DNA from: Chromobacterium subtsugae
Lineage (GTDB): Bacteria; Pseudomonadota; Gammaproteobacteria; Burkholderiales; Chromobacteriaceae
DNA length: 64,000 nucleotides
Assembly (NCBI RefSeq): GCF_001676875.1
Contig: NZ_JYKA01000021.1
Coordinates: 25,693 to 89,692 of the forward strand
Direction of reading: 5' to 3'
The position numbers and the translations under genes were made by a program. Within the stretch, counting starts at the first letter, position 1. The number at the start of each line of letters is the position of its first letter. The notes beneath the pieces were generated by a model. That model was not told the DNA's origin, ran no database searches, and saw nothing but the letters and a program-made list of their open reading frames with translations. This document shows positions 37,381 through 46,810 of the stretch, piece by piece.

Positions 37381-37962
37381 TTAGCAATTCAGCAATTTTT
37401 CGAAACGCCCGGCCAGGCCGGCGCGCGCGCGGCGGCTGGCGTCCAGCGCCGCGGCGACGCCGCGGCCGGCGCCAGGCTGAGCCGGCCGCGGGCTCCAGCC
37501 CTGCAAACCGCCTTCGCCGCGGCCCCCGGACAGCAAGACCGGCAGCGCCGGCCGCCACGCCAGGCCGGCAGCCGCCGCCAGCTCCGCCGCGCGGCGGTTG
37601 GCGTCATCCAGCGCCGCCAGCTCGTCCAGCCCCAGCGCCACCTGCCGCCATTCCAGCAGCAGAATGCGCGCCGCCAACCAATCGGCCGGTTCGGCCAGGC
37701 GCGGCGGCAGGCCCTGCGCCGGCAAGCCGCGCCGCAGCGCCAGGCGCAAGGCCAGCAGGCGGATTTCCGGCAGCATGGACTCCAGCAGCGGCGCGCCGCC
37801 ATCGCAAGCCGCCAGCCAGGAAGACAACTGCCCGGCCGGCGGCCCGGAGCGATAAGCCAGCCACTCGCCGTCGGTCACCAGGGCGACCGGGTACAGCGTG
37901 GACTCCGCCATCGTGGCGGCCTGGCTGCGGGCAAGGGAAAAGGCGTCTCTGACTTCGTTCAT
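37381..37962 (-). CDS. Hypothetical Ala/Leu/Arg-rich protein
   Basis: 193 residues, soluble, strongly helical, with WLAARILLLEWRQVALGLDEL in the middle; family not recognised. ATG at 37962 has GGAGA about 10 bases upstream. A longer open frame to 38163 crosses a strong terminator, so it was not used. It precedes the DUF4870-like gene by 18 bases, so the two form a small operon. No function can be proposed. Confidence 0.65.
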   Translation of the reverse strand: MNEVRDAFSLARSQAATMAESTLYPVALVTDGEWLAYRSGPPAGQLSSWLAACDGGAPLLESMLPEIRLLALRLALRRGLPAQGLPPRLAEPADWLAARILLLEWRQVALGLDELAALDDANRRAAELAAAAGLAWRPALPVLLSGGRGEGGLQGWSPRPAQPGAGRGVAAALDASRRARAGLAGRFEKLLNC

Positions 37963-38025
37963 GGCAGGTGTCTCCGGATCGGGAACGGTGCGGTCGGACC
38001 GGAGAACATTCGCTTCTTGCAAGAT

Positions 38026-38063
38026 CAAAAAAACAAATGCCACCGGTAACCGGCGGCATTTGT
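38026..38063 (-). terminator. Strong intrinsic terminator of an unidentified short transcript
   Basis: A 15-pair stem with one mismatch (ACAAATGCC...GGCATTTGT outer arms, CCGGT/ACCGG inner arms), followed on the minus strand by seven T. The etfQO transcript already has its own terminator upstream, so this second one implies a separate short RNA or leader. Confidence 0.85.
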
Positions 38064-38101
38064 CGGGAATGTGCTCGCAGACCTCGTCGTCTTGGCCAAG
38101 C

Positions 38102-38185
38102 CTATCCCTGGCGCCGCCAGGATGAGCGGTACCAATAGGAATAGCGGTGGAAAAGGACGGCATTTCGGTCAGTCATGCCCAGCAT
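38102..38185 (-). CDS. Doubtful 27-codon ORF upstream of a terminator
   Basis: Reads MLGMTDRNAVLFHRYSYWYR and ends SSWRRQG. No convincing ribosome site. It is rich in Tyr, Trp and Arg, which is unusual for a chance frame in GC-rich DNA, and lies between two terminators, so it could be a leader peptide or part of a small RNA. Evidence is weak. Confidence 0.22.
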   Translation of the reverse strand: MLGMTDRNAVLFHRYSYWYRSSWRRQG

Positions 38186-38258
38186 GCTGCCAATGATGGC
38201 CGCCGCCGTCAAGCCATAGTTCCGGCGGCGGGGCGCGGCAACAAGCTGATCCCGCAAG

Positions 38259-38294
38259 AAAAAACCGGGCCGTCCTCGCGGAGCGGCCCGGTTT
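38259..38294 (-). terminator. Terminator of etfQO
   Basis: Stem AAACCGGGCCG / CGGCCCGGTTT with an 11-base loop, followed on the minus strand by a run of T; it starts about 19 bases after the etfQO stop. Confidence 0.88.
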
Positions 38295-38312
38295 CGCGGC
38301 GCGGCGCGCGGC

Positions 38313-39947
38313 TTACATATTGGGGTAGTTAGGCCCGCCGCCGCCCTCCGGCGTCACCCAGTTGATGTTCTGGGTGGGGTCCTTGATGTCGCAGGTCTTG
38401 CAATGCACGCAGTTTTGCGCGTTGATCTGCAGCCGCGGCTTGCCTTCGTCCTGGCCGACGATTTCGTACACGCCGGCCGGGCAGTAGCGCTGCTCCGGCG
38501 CATCGTACAGCGCCAGGTTGACCGCCACCGGCACCGACGCGTCCTTCAGCTTCAGGTGCGCCGGCTGGTCTTCGCTGTGGTTGGCGTTGGAGATGAACAC
38601 CGAGGACAGGCGGTCGAAGGTCAGCTTGCCGTCCGGCTTCGGATAGGCGATCGGGCTGAACTCATAGGCCTGCCGCAGCGACTCGTTGTCGGCGTGCTTG
38701 TGGCGCAGCGTCCACGGCGCGCGGCCGCGGAACAGGAAGGTGTCCAGCGCCGAATAGATCATCGCCGGCCACAGGCCCCAGCGGAACGACGGGCGGATGT
38801 TGCGCACCTTGTAGAGTTCGGCATGCGCCCAGCTCTGCTGGAACTTGGCCGAATAGGCCTTGGCTTCGCCGCCCTGCGCCCGCGCCTCGTCGCCCAACAG
38901 CTCGAACACCGCCTCGGCCGCCAGCATCGCGGATTTCATCGCGGTGTGGGTGCCCTTGATCTTGGGCACGTTGAGGAAGCCGGCGGTGTCGCCGATCAGC
39001 GCGCCGCCCGGGAAGGTCAGCTTGGGCAGGCTCTGCAGCCCGCCCTCGGTCAGCGCGCGGGCGCCGTAGGAGACGCGGCGGCCGCCCTCGAAGGTTTTCT
39101 TGATCGCCGGGTGGGTCTTGAAGCGCTGGAACTCCTCGAACGGCGACAGGTAGGGATTCTGGTAATCCAGGCCGACCACGAAGCCGACCGCCACCAGATT
39201 GTCTTCCAGGTGGTAGAGGAAGGAGCCGCCATAGGTGGCGGTGTCCAGCGGCCAGCCCACGGTATGGGTGATGTGGCCGGGCTGGTGATGCTCCGGCTTC
39301 ACTTCCCACAATTCCTTGATGCCGATGCCGAAAGTCTGCGGATCGGCGCCGTCGCGCAGCTTGAAGCGCTCGAACAGCGTCTTGGTCAGCGAGCCCCTAC
39401 AGCCTTCGGCGAACAGGGTTTGCTTCGCCCACAGCTCCATGCCCGGCTCGCCTTCCTGGTCGCCGTTCTTGCCGGTGCCGACCGCGCCGGTGGCCACACC
39501 CTTGACCGAGCCGTCGGCGTGGTACAGCACCTCGGCCGCGGCGAAGCCCGGGTAGATCTCCACACCCAGGTTTTCCGCCTGCTGGCCCAGCCAGCGGCAG
39601 AAGTTGCCCAGGCTGACGATGTAGTTGCCGGCATTGTGCATCTGCGGCGGCGTCGGCAGCTGGATGGATTCGGTTTCGGTCAGGTAGAGGAAACGGTCGG
39701 ACAGCGCCGGCGTGTTCAGCGGGGCGTCCAGCTCTTTCCAGTTCGGCAGCAGCTCGCTGAGCGCGCCGGTTTCTATCACCGCGCCGGACAGGATGTGGGC
39801 GCCGATTTCCGAGCCCTTCTCCAGCAGGCAGACGCTGACTTCGCGGCCCTGCTCGGCCGCCAGCTGTTTCAGACGGATCGCCGCGGACAGGCCGGAAGGC
39901 CCGCCGCCGACGATCACCACATCGTATTCCATGTATTCGCGTTGCAC
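38313..39947 (-). CDS. etfQO: Electron transfer flavoprotein-ubiquinone oxidoreductase
   Basis: 544 residues. It takes electrons from reduced ETF and passes them to ubiquinone at the inner membrane. It has the FAD loop [16 protein letters not shown] at 12-27, the second FAD/quinone region ([19 protein letters not shown]), and a C-terminal 4Fe-4S domain with a Cys in [10 protein letters not shown] and CVHCKTC. I chose GTG at 39947: AAAGGAGA lies 5 bases before it, while the first ATG (39932) is 20 bases from that site. It lies downstream of gcdG and gcdH, whose FADH2 it would ultimately reoxidise. Confidence 0.96.
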   Translation of the reverse strand: MQREYMEYDVVIVGGGPSGLSAAIRLKQLAAEQGREVSVCLLEKGSEIGAHILSGAVIETGALSELLPNWKELDAPLNTPALSDRFLYLTETESIQLPTPPQMHNAGNYIVSLGNFCRWLGQQAENLGVEIYPGFAAAEVLYHADGSVKGVATGAVGTGKNGDQEGEPGMELWAKQTLFAEGCRGSLTKTLFERFKLRDGADPQTFGIGIKELWEVKPEHHQPGHITHTVGWPLDTATYGGSFLYHLEDNLVAVGFVVGLDYQNPYLSPFEEFQRFKTHPAIKKTFEGGRRVSYGARALTEGGLQSLPKLTFPGGALIGDTAGFLNVPKIKGTHTAMKSAMLAAEAVFELLGDEARAQGGEAKAYSAKFQQSWAHAELYKVRNIRPSFRWGLWPAMIYSALDTFLFRGRAPWTLRHKHADNESLRQAYEFSPIAYPKPDGKLTFDRLSSVFISNANHSEDQPAHLKLKDASVPVAVNLALYDAPEQRYCPAGVYEIVGQDEGKPRLQINAQNCVHCKTCDIKDPTQNINWVTPEGGGGPNYPNM

Positions 39948-40022
39948 CGTTTCTCCTTTGCGCCCGCCGGGACTTATTGATTTGATTGACATCATGCTAT
40001 GAAGCGATGATGCCGTCAAAAT

Positions 40023-40036
40023 CAAACAAGCGTTTA
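40023..40036. promoter_or_regulatory. PsrA-like operator upstream of etfQO
   Basis: CAAAC-AAGC-GTTTA fits the PsrA pattern (G/C)AAAC-N2-4-GTTT(G/C) except for the last base. It lies about 76 bases before the etfQO start and overlaps the gcdG stop codon. PsrA is a TetR-family fatty-acid sensor whose known targets include etf genes. The assignment rests on one short match. Confidence 0.4.
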
Positions 40037-41224
40037 AACGGTGCCACTGTTGCGCAATGCGACAATGTCCGATTCGCCATAACCTAGCGTGCGCAAGATC
40101 TGCTCAGTATGTTCTCCCAGAGCGGGAGGGGCTAGATTGTACTCGACTGGCGTGCCGGAAAGTTTGATCGGACACCCTACCAGCGGCACTTCTTGTCCGA
40201 CATTATCCTCCAAAGCCAGCTGCATGCCGCGCGCCTCGGCCTGCGGATCGGCGAAAGCCTCCTCCACGTCGTTGATCGGGCCGCAGGGCACGCCGGCCTT
40301 GTCCAGCTCCTTCAGCCAGTGCTCGCGCGAATGGTGGCGGAACGCCATCGCCAGCAGCGGCACCAGCTGGGCGCGGTTCGCCACCCGCTGCGGATTGGTG
40401 GCGTAACGGGCGTCGCGCGCCCACTGCGGCTGGCCGATCAGCCGGCATACCTCGGCGAACTGCTTGTCGTTGCCGCAAGCCAGGATGAAATGGCCATCCG
40501 ACGCGGCGAACACCTGGTAGGGCACGATGTTGGCGTGGGCGTTGCCTAGCCGCGGCGGCACCTTGCGCCCCACCAGCCAGTTGGACGCCACATTGGCCAG
40601 CATCGCCAGCGAGCAGTCGAACAAGGCCATGTCGATATGCTGGCCGGCGCCGCTGCGTTCGCGGGCGATCAACGCCGCCTGCACCGCATTGGCGGCGTAG
40701 AGGCCGGTGAACAGGTCGGACACCGCCACCCCCACCTTGTGCGGCTCGCCGTCGGCCGGGCCGGTGATGCTCATCAGGCCGGACATGCCCTGCACGATAT
40801 AGTCGTAGCCGGCCAGGCCGGCATAGGGCCCGCTCTGGCCGAAGCCGGTGATCGAGCAGTACACCAGCCGCGGATTGACGGCTTTCAGGCTGGCGTAATC
40901 CAGCCCGTACTTCGCCAAGCCGCCCACCTTGTAGTTTTCCAGCAGCACATCGGCCTCGGCCGCCAGCTTGCGCACGATTTCCTGGCCGGCCGGCTGGCTG
41001 ATGTCCACCGTCAGCGAACGCTTGCCGCGGTTGGCGCACAGGAAATAGGCTGCCTTGCCGTCGGGCAGGCTGGGCGGCGCCCATTGCCGGGTATCGTCGC
41101 CGCTGCCCGGCTTTTCTATCTTGACCACATCCGCGCCCAGATCGGCCAGCAGCTGGCTGGCCCATGGCCCGGCCAGCACCCGGCTCAAATCCACAACCTT
41201 GATACCCGCCAACGCTCCTGCCAT
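40034..41224 (-). CDS. gcdG: CaiB/BaiF family III CoA-transferase, probably glutarate-specific
   Basis: 396 residues. Family III fold: [28 protein letters not shown] at the N-terminus, [20 protein letters not shown], and the catalytic Asp in [16 protein letters not shown]. Such enzymes move CoA between acids through an aspartyl-CoA thioester. Position next to a glutaryl-CoA dehydrogenase and an IclR regulator indicates GcdG (succinyl-CoA:glutarate CoA-transferase); the exact substrate is inferred from context. ATG at 41224 has AAGGAG upstream. Two hairpins separate it from gcdH, so it may be less expressed than gcdH. Confidence 0.85.
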   Translation of the reverse strand: MAGALAGIKVVDLSRVLAGPWASQLLADLGADVVKIEKPGSGDDTRQWAPPSLPDGKAAYFLCANRGKRSLTVDISQPAGQEIVRKLAAEADVLLENYKVGGLAKYGLDYASLKAVNPRLVYCSITGFGQSGPYAGLAGYDYIVQGMSGLMSITGPADGEPHKVGVAVSDLFTGLYAANAVQAALIARERSGAGQHIDMALFDCSLAMLANVASNWLVGRKVPPRLGNAHANIVPYQVFAASDGHFILACGNDKQFAEVCRLIGQPQWARDARYATNPQRVANRAQLVPLLAMAFRHHSREHWLKELDKAGVPCGPINDVEEAFADPQAEARGMQLALEDNVGQEVPLVGCPIKLSGTPVEYNLAPPALGEHTEQILRTLGYGESDIVALRNSGTV

Positions 41225-41276
41225 CGCGCTCTCCTTGTTCTGGCCGCCAAGATCCATGGCGCGCCTGTCCGCCGCT

Positions 41277-41304
41277 AAAAAAAAGTGGCCCGGCAAGCCG
41301 GGCC
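41277..41304 (-). terminator. Terminator downstream of gcdH
   Basis: Stem GGCCCGGC-AA-GCCGGGCC followed on the minus strand by eight T within the gcdH-gcdG gap. A second GC-rich dyad (GGCGCGGCCGG / CCGGCCGCGCC, 41329-41354) precedes it. Together they probably stop most gcdH transcripts before gcdG. Confidence 0.75.
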
Positions 41305-41360
41305 CCCAAAGGACAGACAGGAATCAACGGCGCGGCCGGCCCTCCGGCCGCGCCGGCTTA

Positions 41361-42548
41361 TCAGGCAAACGCCTGAATACCGGTCTGGGCTCGGCCCAGA
41401 ATCAGGGCATGCACGTCATGCGTGCCCTCATAAGTGTTGACCGCCTCCAGATTCATCACGTGGCGGATCACATGGAATTCGTCGCTGATGCCGTTGCCGC
41501 CGTGCATGTCGCGGGCGACGCGGGCGATGTCCAACGCCTTGCCGCAGTTGTTGCGCTTGATCAGCGAGATCATTTCCGGCGCGGCGCGGCCTTCGTCCAT
41601 CAGCCGCCCCACCCGCAGCGCGGCTTGCAGGCCCAGCGCGATCTCGGTCTGCATATTGGCCAGTTTCAGCTGGATCAGCTGGTTGGCGGCCAGCGGCCGG
41701 CCGAACTGCTCGCGCTCCAGCGTGTACTGGCGGGCGGCCTGCCAGCAGAACTCGGCGGCGCCCATCGCGCCCCAGGCGATGCCGTAGCGCGCCTTGTTCA
41801 GGCAGCCGAACGGCCCTTTCAAACCCTTGACGCCGGGCAACAGCTGCTCGTCCGACACCAGCACGTCGTCCATCACGATTTCGCCGGTGATGGAGGCGCG
41901 CAAGGAGAACTTGCCGTGGATGGCCGGGGCCGACAGGCCCTGCATGCCCTTCTCCAGGATGAAGCCGCGGATTTCGTCGTCGTCATCCTTGGCCCAGACC
42001 ACGAACACGTCGGCCGCCGGGCTGTTGGTGATCCACATCTTGCTGCCGGACAGCAGGTAGCCGCCGTCCACCTTGCGGGCGCGGGTCTTCATGCTGGCCG
42101 GGTCGGAGCCGGAATCGGGCTCGGTCAGGCCGAAACAGCCCAGCCACTCGCCGCTGGCGAGCTTGGGCAGGTATTTGTCTTTTTGCGCGTCGGAGCCGTA
42201 GGCCCAGATCGGGTGCATCACCAGGGACGACTGCACGCTCATCGCCGAGCGGTAGCCGGAATCCACCCGCTCCACCTCGCGCGCCACCAGGCCGTAGGCG
42301 ACATGGCTGAGGCCGGCGCAGCCGTAGCCTTCTATGGTGCAGCCGAGGAAGCCCAGCTCGCCCATCTCGTTGATGATCTCGCGGTCGAAGCGCTCTGCGC
42401 GGTTGGCGGTCAGCACCCGCGGCAGCAGCCGCTGCTGGCAGTAGTCGTGCGCGCTTTGCTGCACCAGCCGCTCTTCGTCGCTCAATTGGTCCAGCAACAA
42501 CAGGGGGTCTTCCCAGACGAAGGGCGCGCGCTGCGAGGATGCTGCCAT
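41361..42548 (-). CDS. gcdH: Glutaryl-CoA dehydrogenase
   Basis: 395 residues, acyl-CoA dehydrogenase family. It oxidises and decarboxylates glutaryl-CoA to crotonyl-CoA, giving FADH2 to ETF. Typical of this subgroup: [14 protein letters not shown] at the start, [40 protein letters not shown], and the catalytic Glu in [20 protein letters not shown] at 42548 has GGGAGA at a good distance. It is divergent from an IclR gene with a perfect palindrome between them. Confidence 0.95.
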   Translation of the reverse strand: MAASSQRAPFVWEDPLLLLDQLSDEERLVQQSAHDYCQQRLLPRVLTANRAERFDREIINEMGELGFLGCTIEGYGCAGLSHVAYGLVAREVERVDSGYRSAMSVQSSLVMHPIWAYGSDAQKDKYLPKLASGEWLGCFGLTEPDSGSDPASMKTRARKVDGGYLLSGSKMWITNSPAADVFVVWAKDDDDEIRGFILEKGMQGLSAPAIHGKFSLRASITGEIVMDDVLVSDEQLLPGVKGLKGPFGCLNKARYGIAWGAMGAAEFCWQAARQYTLEREQFGRPLAANQLIQLKLANMQTEIALGLQAALRVGRLMDEGRAAPEMISLIKRNNCGKALDIARVARDMHGGNGISDEFHVIRHVMNLEAVNTYEGTHDVHALILGRAQTGIQAFA

Positions 42549-42564
42549 ATGCTTTCTCCCGATT

Positions 42565-42583
42565 AATTCCGCATTGCGGAATT
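42565..42583. promoter_or_regulatory. Probable IclR-type operator of gcdH
   Basis: AATTCCGCA-T-TGCGGAATT is a perfect 19-base palindrome in the gcdH-iclR intergenic space, 17 bases before the gcdH start. The core TTCCGCA-T-TGCGGAA matches the style of IclR-family sites. It sits where binding would control gcdH. Confidence 0.75.
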
Positions 42584-42680
42584 GAATTTCACCATGCAAA
42601 ATAGACTAAACACTCTGGCCGCGACTTGTAAAGCGATTTGCTCGTCATGCCGGCTATCTTTTGCCGTGATGGGGAACAAG

Positions 42681-43448
42681 ATGCAACAAACAGAAGACCG
42701 GCAATTCGTCACCGCGCTGGCGCGCGGTCTGGAAATGCTGGCGGCGTTCCGCCCCGGCGAGGGCGCGTTGTCCAACCAGGAGCTGGCGCGCCGCACCGGC
42801 CTGCCCAAATCCACGGTGTCGCGGCTGAGCTACACGCTGACCCGGCTCGGTTATTTGCAGCAGGAAGGCGACGGCGGCCCGTACCGGCTGGGGCTGGCGT
42901 TGCTGGCGCTGGGCTCGGCGGCGCTGGCCGGCTACGATCTGCGCGCGGCGGCGGCGCCCTTGATGCGCGAATTCGCGCTGGCCAACAATGTGTCGGTGAG
43001 CCTGGCCCTGCTGGACGGCAGCGATATGGTGTATCTGGAAACCTGCCGCAGCCAGGCGCGGGTATCGGTGCAGCTTGCCACCGGCTCGCGGGTGCCGCTG
43101 GCCACCACCGCGATCGGGCGCGCCTATTTCGCCGGCTTGCCGGCCGCCGAGCGGCAAGCGCTGCTGCCGCGGCTGGCCGAGCGCTACGGCGCGGAATGGC
43201 CGCAACTGGAGCAAAGGCTGGAGCAGGCCTGCGCCGACTACTCGCGGCACGGCTACTCGGCGTCTTTCGGCGAATACGAAGCGGATGTGATGGCGGTGGG
43301 CACCCACCTGCCGGCGCTCTTGCCCGGCCAGCCGGCGATGGCGCTCAACGCCAGCGGCCCGGCCTTCGCCTTCGACGCGGCGGCGATGCGCGAACGGATC
43401 GCGCCGGCCTTGCTGGCGCTGCGCCAGCGCATCGCGCCGACGGTCTGA
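42681..43448 (+). CDS. IclR-family transcription regulator
   Basis: 255 residues. An N-terminal winged helix-turn-helix (about 28-75: SNQELARRTGLPKSTVSR, LGYLQQEGDGGPYRLG) is followed by the IclR effector domain (APLMREFALANNVSVSLALL, VPLATTAIGRAYFAGLP, HGYSASFGEYEADVMAVG). ATG at 42681 is chosen because GGGGA lies 5 bases before it; an ATG four codons upstream and a long extension to 42582 are less likely. By divergent placement it should control gcdH, probably in response to glutarate or a related acid. Confidence 0.9.
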   Translation: MQQTEDRQFVTALARGLEMLAAFRPGEGALSNQELARRTGLPKSTVSRLSYTLTRLGYLQQEGDGGPYRLGLALLALGSAALAGYDLRAAAAPLMREFALANNVSVSLALLDGSDMVYLETCRSQARVSVQLATGSRVPLATTAIGRAYFAGLPAAERQALLPRLAERYGAEWPQLEQRLEQACADYSRHGYSASFGEYEADVMAVGTHLPALLPGQPAMALNASGPAFAFDAAAMRERIAPALLALRQRIAPTV

Positions 43449-43462
43449 ACGCCAGGAACGCC

Positions 43463-43484
43463 GCGGCCCGCTTGCGCGGGCCGC
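43463..43484. terminator. Stem-loop between converging iclR and CBS genes
   Basis: GCGGCCCGC-TTGC-GCGGGCCGC, a strong GC stem without a T-run on either side. Position between convergent genes suggests transcription stopping. Confidence 0.45.
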
Positions 43485-43489
43485 CGGGT

Positions 43490-43924
43490 TCAGGCTGACT
43501 GGATGTAATGCACCAGGTGGTTGATCACCTGCGCCTGCTCGTCTATCGTCGCCCGCACCAGATCGCCGATCGACAGCATGCCCAGTACGGTCTGGTCTTC
43601 CATCACCGGCAGGTGGCGGATGCGCTTTTCCGTCATCAGGCTCATGCAGTCGTCCAGCGTCTGCAGCGGCGTCACGTACACCACGCGGCTGGTCATGATG
43701 TCGCGCACCTTGGTCCCGGCCGAGGTGCGGCCCTGCAGCACGATGCGGCGCGCGTAGTCGCGTTCGGAAAAGATGCCGACGATGTCGCCGGACTCCATCA
43801 CCAGCACCGCGCCGATATCGTTTTCCGCCATCACCTGCAGCGCCTGGAACACGGTGCTGTCCGGACTGACGTACACCAGCGCCCGCACCGGTTTGCCATC
43901 CAGCAATTGTCTTACGGTTTGCAT
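43490..43924 (-). CDS. CBS-pair domain protein
   Basis: 144 residues made almost wholly of two CBS motifs (about 10-60 and 75-130: VFQALQVMAENDIGAVLVME, GIFSERDYARR; LDDCMSLMTEKRIRHLPVMED, GMLSIGDLVRA). CBS pairs bind adenosine nucleotides and sense energy state; stand-alone forms like this are usually regulatory. ATG at 43924 has GGGGAGG just upstream. Downstream of argB on the same strand after a 94-base gap that contains a GC dyad at 43953-43970. Partner unknown. Confidence 0.9.
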   Translation of the reverse strand: MQTVRQLLDGKPVRALVYVSPDSTVFQALQVMAENDIGAVLVMESGDIVGIFSERDYARRIVLQGRTSAGTKVRDIMTSRVVYVTPLQTLDDCMSLMTEKRIRHLPVMEDQTVLGMLSIGDLVRATIDEQAQVINHLVHYIQSA

Positions 43925-44018
43925 GTCGCCTCCCCTTTTTATAGCCTGTGGCACCGCCGCGCGCGGCGGTATGCCATAACTATAGATCACCGCCGCGGCA
44001 GGCGGCGGCGGGGATGGG

Positions 44019-44951
<933 letters not shown>

Positions 44952-44973
44952 TTACGGTGTCGCATTTTAATCA

Positions 44974-45007
44974 CGGCAATTGCTGAACTGTGATTTATTA
45001 ATTGCCG
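44974..45007. promoter_or_regulatory. Inverted repeat upstream of the tetR/RND operon
   Basis: CGGCAATT and AATTGCCG, perfect 8-base arms separated by 18 bases, lie 60-95 bases before the tetR start in AT-rich DNA. The size and position fit an operator bound by the TetR protein of the adjacent efflux operon, but the wide spacing leaves this open. Confidence 0.5.
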
Positions 45008-45067
45008 AACCCTGATCGAAAGACCTACAGTGCCGATATTACTGAACAAGAATTCAGAAAGATCGTC

Positions 45068-45733
45068 ATGACCGACACCGGCAACAGCCGCTGGCAGCGC
45101 AAGAAGGACGCCAGGCCCAGCGAAATCCTGGACGCCGCGCTGACCTTATTCGTCGAAAAGGGCTATCTCGCCACCAAGATGGAAGACATCGCCCGCGCCG
45201 CCGGCGTCACCAAGGGCACGCCTTACCTGTATTTCCAGAACAAGGAAGACATCTTCAAGGCGGTGGTGCGCGAAACCATCGTCGCCCGCGTCCACGCGAT
45301 GAGCGCGCAACTGGCCCAAGTGCACGGCGTCGGCAGCAGCGAACTGCTGTTTCTGGCGCTGGACGATTGGTGGACTCATATCGGCTCCACCCGCGCCGCC
45401 GGCCTGTGCAAGCTGATGGCCGCCGAGGCCACCAATTTCCCGGAGCTGACGCGCTTTTATTACGACGAAGCCATCCTGCCGGCGCGCCAGTTGCTCGGCC
45501 ACATCATCCAGCGCGGCATGGACAGCGGCGAATTCCGCCCGGTCCATCTCGATTACGCGATCGACGCGCTGACCGCGCCGATGATGATGACGATGATCCT
45601 CAGCCACTCGTTCGCCCTGGTGCCCGGCTGTTGCGACAGCATCAAGGACAATCCGCTCGAATTCCTCAAGACCTCGCTGCGGTTGACGCTGCAAGGCATG
45701 CACCAGCCCGCGCCCCAGGACGCCCGCCCATGA
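45068..45733 (+). CDS. TetR-family regulator of the RND efflux operon
   Basis: 221 residues. N-terminal TetR helix-turn-helix (about 15-62: ILDAALTLFVEKGYLATKMEDIARAAGV, TKGTPYLYFQNKEDIFKAVV) and a C-terminal ligand domain of the AcrR/TetR_C_33-like type (LTAPMMMTMILSHSF). ATG at 45068 is preferred; an in-frame extension to 45002 would reach into the inverted repeat. The stop overlaps the start of the lipoprotein gene (ATGA), so regulator and pump are translated from one message, pointing to autoregulation. Confidence 0.9.
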   Translation: MTDTGNSRWQRKKDARPSEILDAALTLFVEKGYLATKMEDIARAAGVTKGTPYLYFQNKEDIFKAVVRETIVARVHAMSAQLAQVHGVGSSELLFLALDDWWTHIGSTRAAGLCKLMAAEATNFPELTRFYYDEAILPARQLLGHIIQRGMDSGEFRPVHLDYAIDALTAPMMMTMILSHSFALVPGCCDSIKDNPLEFLKTSLRLTLQGMHQPAPQDARP

Positions 45734-46800
45734 AACACATAGTTCCCCTCGGCCTCGCGCTCGCCGCCGCGCTTGGCCTTTCCGCCTGCAAGGGCCAAAC
45801 CGCCGCGCCGGAAGACATTCGCCCGGTGCGCTACGCGGTCGCCGGCGGCCATGCCGAAACCGGCGGCGACAGCTACGCCGGCGAAATCCGCGCCCGCCAC
45901 GAGACCCAGCTGGCGTTCCGCGTCGCCGGCAAGGTGGTGGCCAAGCTGGTCAACAGCGGCGAGCGCGTGAAAAAGGGCCAGCCGCTGGCGCGGCTGGACC
46001 CCAGCGACTACCAGCTCGACCTCGCCGGCAAACAGGCGCAGCTGGCGGCAGCCGAATCCGACCTAGCCCAACAGCAGCTGAACCTGAAGCGTTACCGCGA
46101 GCTGCTGGCCAAACAGTTCATCAGCCAGGCCCAGGTGGACGGCCAGCAGAACGGCGTCAACGCCGCCCAGGCCAAGGTCAACCAGGCGCGCGCCGCGCTG
46201 TCCGCCAGCCGCAATCAAACCGCTTACTCGACGCTGACGGCCGACGCCGACGGCGTGGTCAGCCAGATGCAGGCCGAACCCGGCCTGGTGGTGGCCGCCG
46301 GCCAGCCGGTGGCCAAGCTGTCGCAGGACGGCGCGCGCGAAGTGGCGATCCAGGTGCCGGAAAACGCGCTGGAGCGGCTGCGCGCCGCCGGCGTGTTCCA
46401 GGTCAGCCTGTGGAAGGGTGGCGCGCCGCTGCAAGGCAAGCTGCGCGAACTGGCCGCCGACGCCGATCCGGCCACCCGCACCTATCCGGCCCGCATCGCG
46501 CTGTCCGGCGACAGCCGCGCGCTGCAGCTGGGCATGACCGCCAATGTGCGCGCCCCCGGCCAGGCCGCCGCCGGCGCGCTGCGCCTGCCGCTGACCGCGG
46601 TGCTGGACCTGCAGGGCAAACACTATGTCTGGACCATAGACGCGCAAAGCCTGCGCGTCAGCCGCAAGCCGGTCAGCGTCGGCGCGGCGGACAACGACAG
46701 CATCGCCGTCACCGACGGCGTGCGCGCCGGCGACAAGGTGGTGACCGCCGGCGTGCATCTGCTGCGCGAAGGCCAGCGCGTCAAGCTGCTGGATCGGTGA
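45730..46800 (+). CDS. RND efflux periplasmic adaptor lipoprotein
   Basis: 356 residues, HlyD/AcrA family. The lipobox LGLSAC puts the lipidated Cys at residue 20. Then come lipoyl halves (ARHETQLAFRVAGKVVAKLV and TLTADADGVVSQMQAEPGLVV), an alpha-hairpin between about 95 and 160, and a beta-barrel and membrane-proximal domain. It bridges the inner-membrane pump and the TolC-type channel. First gene after tetR; the pump gene starts 10 bases downstream. Confidence 0.93.
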   Translation: MKHIVPLGLALAAALGLSACKGQTAAPEDIRPVRYAVAGGHAETGGDSYAGEIRARHETQLAFRVAGKVVAKLVNSGERVKKGQPLARLDPSDYQLDLAGKQAQLAAAESDLAQQQLNLKRYRELLAKQFISQAQVDGQQNGVNAAQAKVNQARAALSASRNQTAYSTLTADADGVVSQMQAEPGLVVAAGQPVAKLSQDGAREVAIQVPENALERLRAAGVFQVSLWKGGAPLQGKLRELAADADPATRTYPARIALSGDSRALQLGMTANVRAPGQAAAGALRLPLTAVLDLQGKHYVWTIDAQSLRVSRKPVSVGAADNDSIAVTDGVRAGDKVVTAGVHLLREGQRVKLLDR

Positions 46801-46810
46801 GGACGCGGCG

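Larger units (their letters stand above)
37963..38312. other. Intergenic region with two minus-strand terminators
   Basis: 350 bases between etfQO and the hypothetical gene to its left. It holds two T-tailed hairpins on the minus strand (38259-38294 and 38026-38063), about 195 bases apart, and a 27-codon open frame between them. The promoter of the left-hand small operon must lie in the last 60 bases or upstream of the second hairpin. Confidence 0.6.

Noticed and set aside
36838..38049. A 403-codon plus-strand frame
   Set aside because: Arg/Gln-rich translation opposite two minus-strand genes and across a terminator. No family features.
37381..38163. Extension of the 193-residue hypothetical protein to 38163
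   Set aside because: It would read through the terminator at 38026-38063. ATG 37962 has its own ribosome site.
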